Below, piece by piece: positions 17,519 through 26,586 of a stretch of DNA of 64,000 nt. Source of the DNA: Cyclobacterium salsum (GTDB lineage: Bacteria; Bacteroidota; Bacteroidia; Cytophagales; Cyclobacteriaceae); contig NZ_WNKG01000004.1 of NCBI RefSeq assembly GCF_010119245.1, positions 124,001 through 188,000 on the forward strand. The letters are read 5' to 3'. The notes under the pieces are model-generated. The model ran no database searches, was not told the DNA's origin, and was given only the letters and a program-made list of their open reading frames with translations. Each line of letters begins with the position of its first letter. Position 1 is the first letter of the stretch. The position numbers and the translations under genes were made by a program.

Positions 17519-19786
17519 TCAAAACGTAAACTGGAGGCTAAGTGAAATATTTCTACCTAACTGCCTGACACCGAATGGGCGGTAAAGAGACATATGGTCC
17601 AGGTAGTGCACGTCCAGCAAATTATTGGCAGATAAGGAGGCATTCAATTTCTGTTGCCATAGGTTAAATTCACTTCCAAAATGAAGCCCCATGATAAAAT
17701 AACCCGGTGTAGACTCTTCCAGTAGTGCCGGCTTGTCTTGATCCAGAACGAGACTTCCTGTCAGGTTCAGATAGGGACGCTTTAATATACCCAACTCCTT
17801 GAGGGTAAAGGTAAGATCCTGATTCCATCGAAAGGCAGGTATGTAGGGAAGATAGCTCTGATCCGATCTTCGTTTTCCTATAACCATACTGTAAGAAGTG
17901 CTCCCAGAAACCCAGGGCATTCCGGAAGGATGAACTTCTAGCAAGGCCTCTCCACCGTAAAGTCCGGCATTGTCCTGCTCAAACCTCCAAATCGTCAGGT
18001 CTCCCATCTGCTCATCAGTGGGAGAAAAATAAATATAATTATTGACCCGGTTATAAAACCCTTCAACTGAAATAGCGAAATCGGCTTGCCGGTATCGCAC
18101 CCCCAGGTCCGACTGGATGTTTTGTTCCCTGACAAAATCAGCACTTCCCTGCTCAAACCTGGCCGTCCCGGGATGCGGTCCGTTTGAGTACAATTCGGCT
18201 AAATCCGGCGCCCTGAAACCGGATGCGACGTTCAGCCTGAACCGCCAGTTTTCGGAGGGCCTGAAAGTGGCTCCAGCACTGCCCGTCATCCCATCGAAAG
18301 ACCTGCTGAGCGTCCTGCTTTCCGGAGAACCTTCCAGTTCAAAACCATAATCCAGAAAATTTTGGCCGCTGGCATCTGCCGTCACCTTTCGGTAATCATA
18401 CCTTATTCCGCCCTGTACGACCCATTCCGGATTCGAGTAATTAAAAAGCGCATACAGGGAACGGTCATCCTTGGTAGCATCGGGAATTAATATTTCTGCT
18501 GCCTCTTCGTAATTTATCGTGTTCAAATAAAACCCCTGTAATCCGAAAATTAACTCGGTTTGCTCCCAAACGGATTTGTAATATTTGATGTCATACATGA
18601 AATTCGATTGCTGTAAGCCCAAGTCAACTTGGTCGAATTCAGTCTCCGTCTCCTCCCTGAAATTCCAGTGGTAACCAAAAGTTGCTTTTAATTTATCATC
18701 ACCCAAAAACACGTTACTCTCCGAATTTAAAAAATGATCCGTTACATCCTGGAAAGGCAACTGAAGCGCTCGGTCGTTTCGGCTGGTTACCAATAGCTCC
18801 TGATTCGTTTCATCCAAAATCCCTAATTTTTGTTTCAGAAAGGTATAGCGAATACGGGTATCTCCCCAACTCTTTCGAAGGCCCATCCCTGCTTTAATAT
18901 TTTGGGTTTGGAAACGGGTGTTTCCAACCGGACTTCCCGATCCGTCCAAATAGTCTGCATGAGACTCGGAAGCACCTCTCAGAGACCAGAAAAATCCTTT
19001 CTGACCGGCTCCTTTTACGCCGGCATCCAATCTCCTTCCCAGGGAATTGCTATACATGCGTACGTTCACGTCACCGGACACCTCGCCTGCCTGTGCGTCC
19101 GCCTCTTCAATCAGGTTGACGACCCCAGCCATGGCTCCGGAACCGTATATAATGGAAGCAGGCCCCTTGATGATTTCGATTCCGGAAAGGCCGGTCTCGG
19201 TAAGCCCCAGGCCATGATCTGCCCCCCATTGCTGATTTTCAAATCTTGCCCCCTGGTATACAGACAATACCCGGCTGAAAGAAAGCCCCCGGATCACCGG
19301 CTTACTGATCCCCGGACCCAGCGACACTTCACTTACCCCCGGAGTTTTTGCCAGAGCCGTCATGAGACTGGGAGAAGGGTTTCTCAATATGGATTGCCGG
19401 TCTATTTTTTCGATGGAAATGGGAGAACTTTCTTTACTCATAACATAGGCCGCAGAAACCACCACCTCGTCCACCGAAGCGGTGGCGGAGGTCAATTGGA
19501 CATCAAGTCTTGCTTGCTCCGATGGATTGATTCTTTTAAGTGCTGTAGCGTATCCAATATAGGAAAATTGGATCGTAAGGTCCCGTGCTGGAAGCCCTTC
19601 CATAGCAAAAAGGCCTTGCCTATCGGAAACGGTACCCCTGCCCAATTCCGGGACAAAGATGGTTACTCCAATTAATGGTTCGGCAGTGCTGGCATCCCGA
19701 ACGGTACCTGATAGGGATAGGTTTTGCCCCTGGACAACGGAAATAGAAGCCAATAGGAATACTCCCAGGGTTATAACGTATTTCAT
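17519..19786 (-). CDS. TonB-dependent outer-membrane receptor, ZnuD-like
   Basis: A 755-residue receptor. It has a signal peptide (about 1-20, ending VVQG), a carboxypeptidase-like regulatory domain (about 22-100), a plug domain (about 105-235, with GPASIIYGSGAMAGVVNLI) and a 22-strand-type barrel ending in aromatic LQFTF. The plug contains Asp190-His191 in QWGADHGLGL; in ZnuD zinc receptors an Asp-His pair in the plug is part of the metal site, so a zinc or other metal cargo is plausible but unproven. The upstream gene encodes a His-rich membrane protein, consistent with metal handling. The TTG at 19816 is too far upstream; ATG 19786 starts the signal peptide. Confidence 0.85.
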   Translation of the reverse strand: MKYVITLGVFLLASISVVQGQNLSLSGTVRDASTAEPLIGVTIFVPELGRGTVSDRQGLFAMEGLPARDLTIQFSYIGYATALKRINPSEQARLDVQLTSATASVDEVVVSAAYVMSKESSPISIEKIDRQSILRNPSPSLMTALAKTPGVSEVSLGPGISKPVIRGLSFSRVLSVYQGARFENQQWGADHGLGLTETGLSGIEIIKGPASIIYGSGAMAGVVNLIEEADAQAGEVSGDVNVRMYSNSLGRRLDAGVKGAGQKGFFWSLRGASESHADYLDGSGSPVGNTRFQTQNIKAGMGLRKSWGDTRIRYTFLKQKLGILDETNQELLVTSRNDRALQLPFQDVTDHFLNSESNVFLGDDKLKATFGYHWNFREETETEFDQVDLGLQQSNFMYDIKYYKSVWEQTELIFGLQGFYLNTINYEEAAEILIPDATKDDRSLYALFNYSNPEWVVQGGIRYDYRKVTADASGQNFLDYGFELEGSPESRTLSRSFDGMTGSAGATFRPSENWRFRLNVASGFRAPDLAELYSNGPHPGTARFEQGSADFVREQNIQSDLGVRYRQADFAISVEGFYNRVNNYIYFSPTDEQMGDLTIWRFEQDNAGLYGGEALLEVHPSGMPWVSGSTSYSMVIGKRRSDQSYLPYIPAFRWNQDLTFTLKELGILKRPYLNLTGSLVLDQDKPALLEESTPGYFIMGLHFGSEFNLWQQKLNASLSANNLLDVHYLDHMSLYRPFGVRQLGRNISLSLQFTF

Positions 19787-19904
19787 AAAAATCAAATTAA
19801 TATAGTGAAGAAGCAACCCCTTTCAATGCAGCAACCGAGCAGCAATAGAAAAAGATTGTAAATAAGTAGCCCCTTGCTTGATAATCAGCTTTTGGGCAAA
19901 AGAA

Positions 19905-20288
19905 TTAAACAATGACCGGGGGGCCTCGTAGCGATAGTATTTCCCTAAATTGGATACCGGGGCTTTCCGTAAGTAAAAATGGCCGGGGAACCTCGTAAAC
20001 TTCCGAAATTCCGGAAACAAACCCCAAAATCTCAGGTAAAAAATAGTGAACATGGGTAACCATATCCAATAAAAGGATCTCATTTTCCGAGTGATCCCGA
20101 TTTTGTTCCTCCTCTTCAGAAAGAAAAGGGTGTGCATGCCGGATAGTCTCCCCGGATTCCAGGTCATGCTCATGGTAAAAAACCACGCTGTTGACCTGCA
20201 TCAGGATAACCAATACCAGCAAGCCGTAGCTTACAAAGGGCACTATGTTTCGGAAAGACTTCAAGAACCAGCGTTCGATTAAAAACAA
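19905..20288 (-). CDS. Small His-rich single-pass membrane protein next to TonB receptor
   Basis: A 127-residue protein with one hydrophobic helix (about 16-33) and a periplasmic tail rich in paired histidines: YHEHD, RHAH, DH and THVHYF. It ends with the unusual SLRGPPVIV. Such His-pair clusters suggest metal binding. The only early starts are TTG (20288, or 20264 within the helix region); the next ATG (20201) would delete the helix, so a TTG start is accepted. It precedes the ZnuD-like receptor by 118 bases on the same strand and shares a symmetric promoter region with the divergent gene at 20423. I do not recognise a named family. Confidence 0.62.
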   Translation of the reverse strand: MFLIERWFLKSFRNIVPFVSYGLLVLVILMQVNSVVFYHEHDLESGETIRHAHPFLSEEEEQNRDHSENEILLLDMVTHVHYFLPEILGFVSGISEVYEVPRPFLLTESPGIQFREILSLRGPPVIV

Positions 20289-20360
20289 AATTAAACAATA
20301 TTTACTCCGTCACCAACTGAATTAAAAGATATGTCTCATAATTTAATTAGCCTCGTCTAA

Positions 20361-20393
20361 CAAATGTACCGAATCGATTCCTGATTTCGAAAT
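20361..20393 (-). promoter_or_regulatory. Leftward half of a symmetric divergent promoter
   Basis: On the minus strand TTTC (20392-20389) is followed after 20 bases by TACATTTG (20368-20361), a full TAnnTTTG match. Its -33 element is one arm of the perfect palindrome ATTTCGAAAT (20384-20393). It would drive the His-rich protein and TonB receptor. Confidence 0.6.
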
Positions 20394-20416
20394 GGGATTA
20401 TTATCGCTTATATTTG
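20384..20416 (+). promoter_or_regulatory. Rightward half of the symmetric divergent promoter
   Basis: On the plus strand TTTC (20385-20388) is followed after 20 bases by TATATTTG (20409-20416). The -33 element is the other arm of the palindrome ATTTCGAAAT. The expected start site (20421-20423) coincides with the ATG at 20423, implying a leaderless or near-leaderless message. Confidence 0.6.
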
Positions 20417-20422
20417 CGATCG

Positions 20423-20794
20423 ATGGATTTTGATTACAGACCTGAAACGTACTTCAACGGGACTGGAGCAAGTTCCCTCCTCGTCAAGCTGACCTACCCC
20501 GAAAGCCAGTGGGGTGAGGAAATCTGCATCTTTGCTACCGCACTGGACGGCGAAATTTTTTTTGAAATTGTCGATTTTTACGGCAATGAATACACTTTCA
20601 AACCAGCGGTGAGTAAGGAACCTCTCCCTTTGCAGGAGCTCATCTTTTTGGTAGAATCCCTGGAAGTAGATCCGGAAACGGAAATGGGAAATATCAATCA
20701 AACACTCTCTGGAATTCCGATGGCGGAAAGCAAACTGTACCCCCAACTGGAGGAATATTTCTCCCAGAAACGTGCCCATTTTGGATATCTTTAG
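20423..20794 (+). CDS. Hypothetical acidic cytoplasmic protein
   Basis: A 123-residue soluble protein, MDFDYRPETYFNG at the start, with no signal peptide or membrane helix. Predicted alternating strands in the first 60 residues (SLLVKLTYPES, EICIFATALDGEIFFEIVDF) are followed by helices near the C-terminus (LYPQLEEYFSQKRAHFGYL). I do not recognise the family. A TTG at 20414 lies within the promoter's -7 element, so ATG 20423 is the start. It is divergent from the His-rich protein and TonB receptor; 59 bases separate it from the AEC transporter, which has its own -7 element. Confidence 0.68.
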   Translation: MDFDYRPETYFNGTGASSLLVKLTYPESQWGEEICIFATALDGEIFFEIVDFYGNEYTFKPAVSKEPLPLQELIFLVESLEVDPETEMGNINQTLSGIPMAESKLYPQLEEYFSQKRAHFGYL

Positions 20795-20829
20795 GCAGGT
20801 TCACCTTCACTACATGCTCATAAATTCCG

Positions 20830-20837
20830 TAGCTTTG
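20830..20837 (+). promoter_or_regulatory. -7 promoter element for the AEC transporter gene
   Basis: TAGCTTTG is a full TAnnTTTG match 16 bases before the ATG at 20854. The -33 position holds only TTCA (20806-20809), so the promoter may be weak. Confidence 0.42.
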
Positions 20838-20853
20838 CTCCCAAGTTAATCCC

Positions 20854-21777
20854 ATGTCCAATATACTACTTGTCATTACTTCCATTCTTGTCGGCATCTT
20901 CCTTCAGAGAATAAAAGAATTTCCATCCGAAGCACCTAAGGCACTCAATGCCTACCTCATTTATGTGGTTTTGCCTGCAGTATCGCTCTTGTATATTTCC
21001 AAACTAAATTTAAGCCCTTCGTTGCTTTTACCCATTTCTGTGGCGTGGATTGTGTTTTCGCTAAGCTGGATGCTGTTTGGGTATGTTGGTAAAAAACTGG
21101 GATGGAAAAGAAATACCATTGGCTGTCTCATTATTTGTGGAGGACTGTCCAATACGGGGTTTGTTGGCTACCCTATCATAGAGGCCCTATACGGAGCGGA
21201 AGGACTAAAAATTGCCGTATTGGTGGATCAGCCAGGATCTTTTTTAGTAGTCAGCAGTCTGGCAATCATTGTGGCCTCTCTCTACGGAGCGGAAAAAATG
21301 CGTAAAAGGGATATTTCTAAAAGAATGTTACTGTTTCCGCCGTTCCTGTTTTTTATACTGTCCCTATTGCTCAATATTTTTCAGGTAGAAATCCGGGGCG
21401 TGGTCCAGGATATACTGGAAAGTTTTGCCGGAACCCTCACCCCTATTGCCCTAATTGCAGTGGGGCTGCAGATCAAAATAAAACTCAAGGACATTAAAGA
21501 CAATTTTCTATGGATTGGCTTAATCCATAAGTTGCTTTTAATCCCGTTCATTATCTTTTTGGTATATCACTGGATATTGGGTCTGGATCCGGAACAGAAT
21601 CTGATTTTTAAAGTAAGTGTGATGGAGGCCGCCATGGCCCCCATGATTACTTCTTCTATCATCGCTACCAACTATAATCTACGACCAAAGCTCGCCTCAC
21701 TGCTGGTAGGTATCGGAATCCCTTTATCATTTCTTACGTTGACGGGTTGGTATTACTTACTGGAGTTAATTCGATGA
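20854..21777 (+). CDS. AEC-family (auxin efflux carrier) transporter
   Basis: A 307-residue inner-membrane carrier with about ten helices in two inverted five-helix halves. The half-break segment with GGLSNTGFVGYPIIEALYG resembles the NTGF/xGxP region of AEC carriers, and the C-terminal half carries MEAAMAPMITSSIIA, the equivalent crossing helix. Bacterial members export or import malate, malonate and other carboxylates; the substrate here cannot be read from sequence. It converges on the AsmA gene with only 2 bases between stop codons. Confidence 0.85.
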   Translation: MSNILLVITSILVGIFLQRIKEFPSEAPKALNAYLIYVVLPAVSLLYISKLNLSPSLLLPISVAWIVFSLSWMLFGYVGKKLGWKRNTIGCLIICGGLSNTGFVGYPIIEALYGAEGLKIAVLVDQPGSFLVVSSLAIIVASLYGAEKMRKRDISKRMLLFPPFLFFILSLLLNIFQVEIRGVVQDILESFAGTLTPIALIAVGLQIKIKLKDIKDNFLWIGLIHKLLLIPFIIFLVYHWILGLDPEQNLIFKVSVMEAAMAPMITSSIIATNYNLRPKLASLLVGIGIPLSFLTLTGWYYLLELIR

Positions 21778-21779
21778 TT

Positions 21780-24700
21780 TTACTCTGGATCCGGTTTTGG
21801 CTCTTCCGTAGGCTTTTTCCTATTTGTAAAACCTCTTAGCAAGTTTTTTACCTCATCCACAGCTTTCTCTTTGGTTTCGTCGACCAATTTGGTCGCCTCT
21901 TTTTCCACACTATCCCGGGCTACTTCTGCCTTTTGCTTGACCTCTTGTTTCAGGCTATCTTCCCTTGCCTTGAAATCAGCGGCGATTTTCTCCTGTACGT
22001 TCTCTTTTTCACCTGACAGGCGACTTTTAAGCGCATTCGAAATATAACTATCCAGACTTTCTGAGTTTGCAAGGGAAATATTAGGGCTCCCATACGTTCC
22101 GCCAACATTAATAGCCAAAGGAATGGTGGTAGAGGAAAGATCTGTTCCGGCGATACCGGCCACCAGGCTATTCACCTGGGACCCAAATTTACTTGCTGGC
22201 ACATCCACGGATACCAGGTAATTAATCCGGCCATCAAAGCCGGTGCTTCCCTGAATGGTAGTAGGATAATCCCACAACTGCAATTCAAAAGGGGCCACGT
22301 TTAACATGCCGTCGACAATTTCAGCACCGATATTCAATGGTTTTAATCGAAGGGAAGAAGCATCGTTTAGCTTCGTTAAGTTGGCAATACCCTGTATCAA
22401 GGGACTGTCTCTAACGGCTGTTTCAGTAACTTCTATGAACCCCTTCCCGTCCAAACTGGACAAAACCGGCATCATGTCTTGTCCCAGCAATCCGGAAAAA
22501 GAAAAGCTTGTCGAAAAGTTTCCAACCACATGCTGGGCCACTGGAGCAAAGGCCTTGACCGTAACAAATGATTGAAATGCCTCCTGAATACCCAAACCGG
22601 AAATATCCAACTGCATGTCAAATGTAGGATGGGTAATATCCGTGGCATTGTAGCTGCCGTCAAAACCAAGGGAGCCTCCTAATGTATTGGTCTTAAACCC
22701 TTCCAGATTCAGCACTCCATCCTTTAGACGTACTACACCACTGGCATCTGCCAGAGACAGGTTGTCATAAATAATCCGGTCTGCCTTTACACTCATGGTA
22801 AAGTCAATATCCTCAGGCAAAGCCACCACCTCTAATGAAGTCGTATCTTCTTCGGAACTTTCTGAGGAGGTCATCCATTCGTTGACGTTGAAATTACTGG
22901 AGTAGATATCAAGATTTCCTTTCAGACTTTCTGCTTCGTCACCAAGTAGGTATGCCATGTAATCCGAAAGCGAGCCGCTGGCCTGGACGGGGCTTTCCCC
23001 CAACCGAGCGTCAAATTTGGTCAAATTGATGGATTGAGGACTGAAATTGCTACGTGCCTCGTGTATCCGTACTCCCTGGGGATAATCTTTATCGGCAAAA
23101 TAAAAATCGTTAACCTGCATTTCTCCACTGGTTTCCAACTGAGCAAAACGGTTATTCTTAATGGCATCGTAACTTCCCTTTGTATCAATATCTGCTTGAA
23201 TCCTGCCCTCCAGTAGGGTGTTCTCCAAGGGTAATACCGAAGCCATTTTGGCCAGATCCACTGCTCCGTGCAAGGAAAAATCGTAATTCAAATCTTCGAG
23301 GTCCGATACCTGAAAACTTCCCGTAACCGCCTCTTCCTCCAATTTAAAGCCAAAAGAAGGCACATCCAGCATCAGATCGCGCATGCGCCCGGTGGAATTT
23401 GAGGCCTCCGCCCGGAAATTAATCTGTTCTATGGGGGCAGGGTATTCGCTGGTCTTTATGTATCCCTCATCCAGTCCGACTTGCGCACTGATAGTGGGAA
23501 TAATCTGGGCCGCACTATCGTACCTACCCTTCGCGCTCATATCCAGTGAAAGTGTTCCTTTAAGTTCAAATCCTTCCAGAGGAAAAATAGAGGTGAGCTC
23601 CATCAGGTTGATATTCCCTTTGAGTCCGGCATCCATTTCGTAACTCACCAGGTCTTTTAGATAGAAGCGGCCCAAAACGGGTTGATTTCCAAATTCAAGA
23701 GAAAATTGGGATAGATCAATGGTGGTCAGGTCCAAATTTCCGCTACTGTTGGATACTTTTAAGTCCATGTTAACATGCTGAACGGGTCTTGGCAAGTCCG
23801 GAAATTGGAACATTCCATCGTCTACCATAAGCGCGAATTGGAAACCTGGAAAACTAGTCTCATTGTACACGCCATTGACACTACCCGCAAAATCCATTTC
23901 TCCTGAAGTAGTCAGGTCATCAAAAGAATCAGAGTAAATTCCCGGAACCAAAGATAAAACACTCTTAAAATCATTGTTTTCTCCGGAAAAAGCCAAATCC
24001 ATTTCTATGTCTTCTTCGGGCATTGCCAGGAAGCCATCTATTTCAAAGCCAAATTCGTTTAATTTTAGAAAGGCGTCTTTCGCAGAAAAACGCATTTTTT
24101 CCAGATCCACATTAACCTTTGAATCCAGGGTAAGGAGCTTATCCGAAAGGTACTCTACTCCCTCGTAGGTAACGTTTACTACCTGCGCGTCTCCACTTAC
24201 CATCAAGTCATAAACATCCAGGGTCAGATCACCGCTCCCTTGCAGATTCATGTCGGAAAGCACCATCAAGTAATCCAGTGAACGATCATCGTAAATCAGG
24301 TCCAGATTATTTACCTCGATAAAATCCACCCCCAACTGAAACGATGAGGAGTCCGGCTCCGGCTGATCGACTTCCTCTTCTACCGCTTTTGCGATGTCGT
24401 AATTGGCTTGTCCATCTTCCAACACTTTTACATAGATCTGCCCCTCTTCCAAATGAACACCTTTCAAACTGGGATTATCATCGAATAATACGGACCAGAT
24501 ATCTATATCTACCTGCAGGTATCCCACATGGAGCAGGGTATCCCCTTGAAAAGGAGGATTTCCCTTGACTCCAAAATCTCCCATCGTAGCAGATAACTGT
24601 GGAAAACTTCGGAAAACGCTTAAGCCTATTTCATCCCGGTCGTAATATACCTGGGCATTCACTGCATTGGCTAGTTCCTTATCTAAGCTATCAAAAATCT

Positions 24701-24785
24701 TGTCTTTGAAGAAAAAAGGAACCGCTGCCAGTGCCAAAAGCACAAAGGCAAATAAAGCAAAGCCGACAAATAAGATTTTTCTCAT
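21780..24785 (-). CDS. AsmA-family large inner-membrane anchored protein
   Basis: A 1001-residue protein with one N-terminal membrane anchor (about 5-25, LFVGFALFAFVLLALAAVPF), then a long periplasmic beta-rich region of repeated AsmA/DUF748-like units rich in Asp-Leu-Ser strands, and a C-terminal Lys/Glu-rich coiled coil (about 905-985: KAREDSLKQEVKQKAEV and following). AsmA-like proteins such as YhdP and TamB are thought to bridge inner and outer membranes for phospholipid or outer-membrane protein transport. The coiled-coil tail is an addition relative to E. coli AsmA. The gene is monocistronic, 160 bases from its upstream neighbour. Confidence 0.85.
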   Translation of the reverse strand: MRKILFVGFALFAFVLLALAAVPFFFKDKIFDSLDKELANAVNAQVYYDRDEIGLSVFRSFPQLSATMGDFGVKGNPPFQGDTLLHVGYLQVDIDIWSVLFDDNPSLKGVHLEEGQIYVKVLEDGQANYDIAKAVEEEVDQPEPDSSSFQLGVDFIEVNNLDLIYDDRSLDYLMVLSDMNLQGSGDLTLDVYDLMVSGDAQVVNVTYEGVEYLSDKLLTLDSKVNVDLEKMRFSAKDAFLKLNEFGFEIDGFLAMPEEDIEMDLAFSGENNDFKSVLSLVPGIYSDSFDDLTTSGEMDFAGSVNGVYNETSFPGFQFALMVDDGMFQFPDLPRPVQHVNMDLKVSNSSGNLDLTTIDLSQFSLEFGNQPVLGRFYLKDLVSYEMDAGLKGNINLMELTSIFPLEGFELKGTLSLDMSAKGRYDSAAQIIPTISAQVGLDEGYIKTSEYPAPIEQINFRAEASNSTGRMRDLMLDVPSFGFKLEEEAVTGSFQVSDLEDLNYDFSLHGAVDLAKMASVLPLENTLLEGRIQADIDTKGSYDAIKNNRFAQLETSGEMQVNDFYFADKDYPQGVRIHEARSNFSPQSINLTKFDARLGESPVQASGSLSDYMAYLLGDEAESLKGNLDIYSSNFNVNEWMTSSESSEEDTTSLEVVALPEDIDFTMSVKADRIIYDNLSLADASGVVRLKDGVLNLEGFKTNTLGGSLGFDGSYNATDITHPTFDMQLDISGLGIQEAFQSFVTVKAFAPVAQHVVGNFSTSFSFSGLLGQDMMPVLSSLDGKGFIEVTETAVRDSPLIQGIANLTKLNDASSLRLKPLNIGAEIVDGMLNVAPFELQLWDYPTTIQGSTGFDGRINYLVSVDVPASKFGSQVNSLVAGIAGTDLSSTTIPLAINVGGTYGSPNISLANSESLDSYISNALKSRLSGEKENVQEKIAADFKAREDSLKQEVKQKAEVARDSVEKEATKLVDETKEKAVDEVKNLLRGFTNRKKPTEEPKPDPE

Positions 24786-24944
24786 GATATTATCAATCTT
24801 AAAAATTAGAATAAAAGGGTACTGCCTATGTATACGGGAATCCGCAACTAGCAGCTATATATTATGATTGCAAAAACGATACCGATTAACGGTAGCAATA
24901 AAAATGATACAATAAGGGTAAAAAATCACTTTCCAGTCAGGGGA

Positions 24945-25553
24945 TTACACCGACATCAACCGGAAATGACAGTCGCCTGATTTGGCCGTAGAGATTTCCT
25001 TACTTAAATGGTACACTGCTTCCAGTAAACAAGCATTCTTGATAAGACCTGCATCGATGGCCTTGAATCCGATGAGTTCGATTAATTTCTTGAGTAGAAC
25101 CCGATCCTTGGTACTATCTCCACAAAAGTAGGTTTCTTTTATCAATTCCAATGGATCGGATTTGGGATAGTCCAGGCCTAAATTATTGAATGCTTTAAAT
25201 ATTTTTTGATGTCCTGTTTCCTCTCGAATAAAGGTAGTATTGCATCCCAACGTCTCATCGTGCACCCCATTGGTACTATCGATATACAATTTATCAGGCG
25301 ACCCGTATTCCTTTAGATAGGTGCAAACCACTGGTAAAAATTCGTTTTCGCAGCAGATAATAACGATATCTGAAGCGGAAATAGCGTCTGCGTAATTGAG
25401 TACGTAGTGGTTTTGCATTTTAAGAATTTTCCACTCCACTTTACGGGTACTGAATCCTTCACGAACGCCAAATACCACATCCATTCCTCTCGCGATAAAC
25501 TTATTTCCCAAGTTGGTCGCCAGATTGGTGCCTCCTAAAATTCCTATATTCAT
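24945..25553 (-). CDS. NADP-binding oxidoreductase of the F420-reductase-like family
   Basis: A 202-residue protein with an N-terminal Rossmann fold: MNIGILGGTNLATNLGNKF has a GxGxxG-like dinucleotide motif in which the second and third glycines are altered, then a strand ending VVFGVRE whose Arg suggests NADP. The segment IDSTNGVHDE resembles the NPF-type loop of F420-dependent NADP reductases and ProC-like proteins. Substrate unknown; related stand-alone proteins are often called NAD(P)-binding or DUF2520-like. The gene is isolated with a 229-base upstream region that contains a spaced inverted repeat (25585-25594 and 25637-25646). Confidence 0.68.
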   Translation of the reverse strand: MNIGILGGTNLATNLGNKFIARGMDVVFGVREGFSTRKVEWKILKMQNHYVLNYADAISASDIVIICCENEFLPVVCTYLKEYGSPDKLYIDSTNGVHDETLGCNTTFIREETGHQKIFKAFNNLGLDYPKSDPLELIKETYFCGDSTKDRVLLKKLIELIGFKAIDAGLIKNACLLEAVYHLSKEISTAKSGDCHFRLMSV

Positions 25554-25782
25554 TTTATCTATATTATTATGTCAGTGAAACTAATTTGACAACCGTTTGT
25601 TTTTAAACCTTAAGAGATTCAAGGACTGGGTGATTTGGTTGTCAAAAAGAATAATGCTTTAAATAATTGAAAGCTAATCAATTATAGCGAAAATACAAAT
25701 TTTTTTTTCACAGACTGAATTATTTTTTTTGAATTATGTTTTTTGTAGTTAATCACAGATTTTATAGGTCAATTAATTCTTT

Positions 25783-26586
25783 CTAAAGTTCAAAATTTGA
25801 CTCAATCGCTGCAAGTAGGTCTTTATGGATCTTCGCATTACTTGCCAATATCTGACCTCCAAAGAGGTAATTATTTCCTCCACTGAAATCGCTTATTTCT
25901 CCACCGGCTTGTTTTACAATCAATGTACCCGCTGCAATGTCGTAAGACTGCAAGTTATACTCCAGGTAACCTTCCACCCTTCCACAGGCAACGTAGCACA
26001 GGTCTACAGCCGCAGAACCAAGCCTTCTAAGCCCATGGGTACTCTTTAGAAAATAAGAAAGCAATTCCAGGTACTTTGCTGTCTTACCACCGTCATTATA
26101 GGGAAAACCAGTTGCCACCAAACTATCTGCAAGCTGATCCGCCTTGCTAACCCGGATAGCTTTTCCGTTGCAGGTGGCTGCTGCTCCTTTATACGCAACA
26201 AAGCATTCATCCAAATTAATTTCGTAGACCACCCCCGACAAAATATCGGTCCCCTGCGCCAGAGCTATGGAAACGGCAAACATCGGAATTCCATGAACGA
26301 AATTAGTGGTTCCATCCAAGGGGTCAACAATCCAGGTCAGCTCTTGATCAGTATCAGATTTGGTACCTTCCTCGGTAATAAAACCGGCCTCGGGCAAAAT
26401 TTCGGATAGGCCTTTGACGATTATTTCCTCTGCGCCCTTATCCACATAAGAAACCAGGTCATTGAACCCTTTCTGTTCTACTGTTTCACGATTAAACTTT
26501 TTCCCTTCTTGCCTGATAAAGGCTCCTGCTTTTCGAGCTAGACTGGCTACTTGCTGCGTAATACGTTCCAATTCCATGCTTTTCAT
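25783..26586 (-). CDS. Inositol monophosphatase family protein
   Basis: A 267-residue Mg-dependent phosphatase of the IMPase/SuhB family. Metal ligands lie at Glu72-Glu73 (TEEG), in WIVDPLDGTTNF (85-96) and in YDIAAGTLI (about 214-222). Substrates in bacteria include inositol-1-phosphate, and SuhB also joins antitermination complexes. The ATG overlaps the rsmI stop by 4 bases (ATGA-type overlap), so translation is coupled to rsmI. It is the last gene of the four-gene operon DUF493-phhB-rsmI-IMPase. Confidence 0.88.
   Translation of the reverse strand: MKSMELERITQQVASLARKAGAFIRQEGKKFNRETVEQKGFNDLVSYVDKGAEEIIVKGLSEILPEAGFITEEGTKSDTDQELTWIVDPLDGTTNFVHGIPMFAVSIALAQGTDILSGVVYEINLDECFVAYKGAAATCNGKAIRVSKADQLADSLVATGFPYNDGGKTAKYLELLSYFLKSTHGLRRLGSAAVDLCYVACGRVEGYLEYNLQSYDIAAGTLIVKQAGGEISDFSGGNNYLFGGQILASNAKIHKDLLAAIESNFEL

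Noticed and set aside
18830-19675. 281-codon plus-strand open frame inside the TonB receptor gene
   Set aside because: It is fully antisense to a well-supported receptor, lacks family motifs and is explained by the codon pattern of the gene beneath it.
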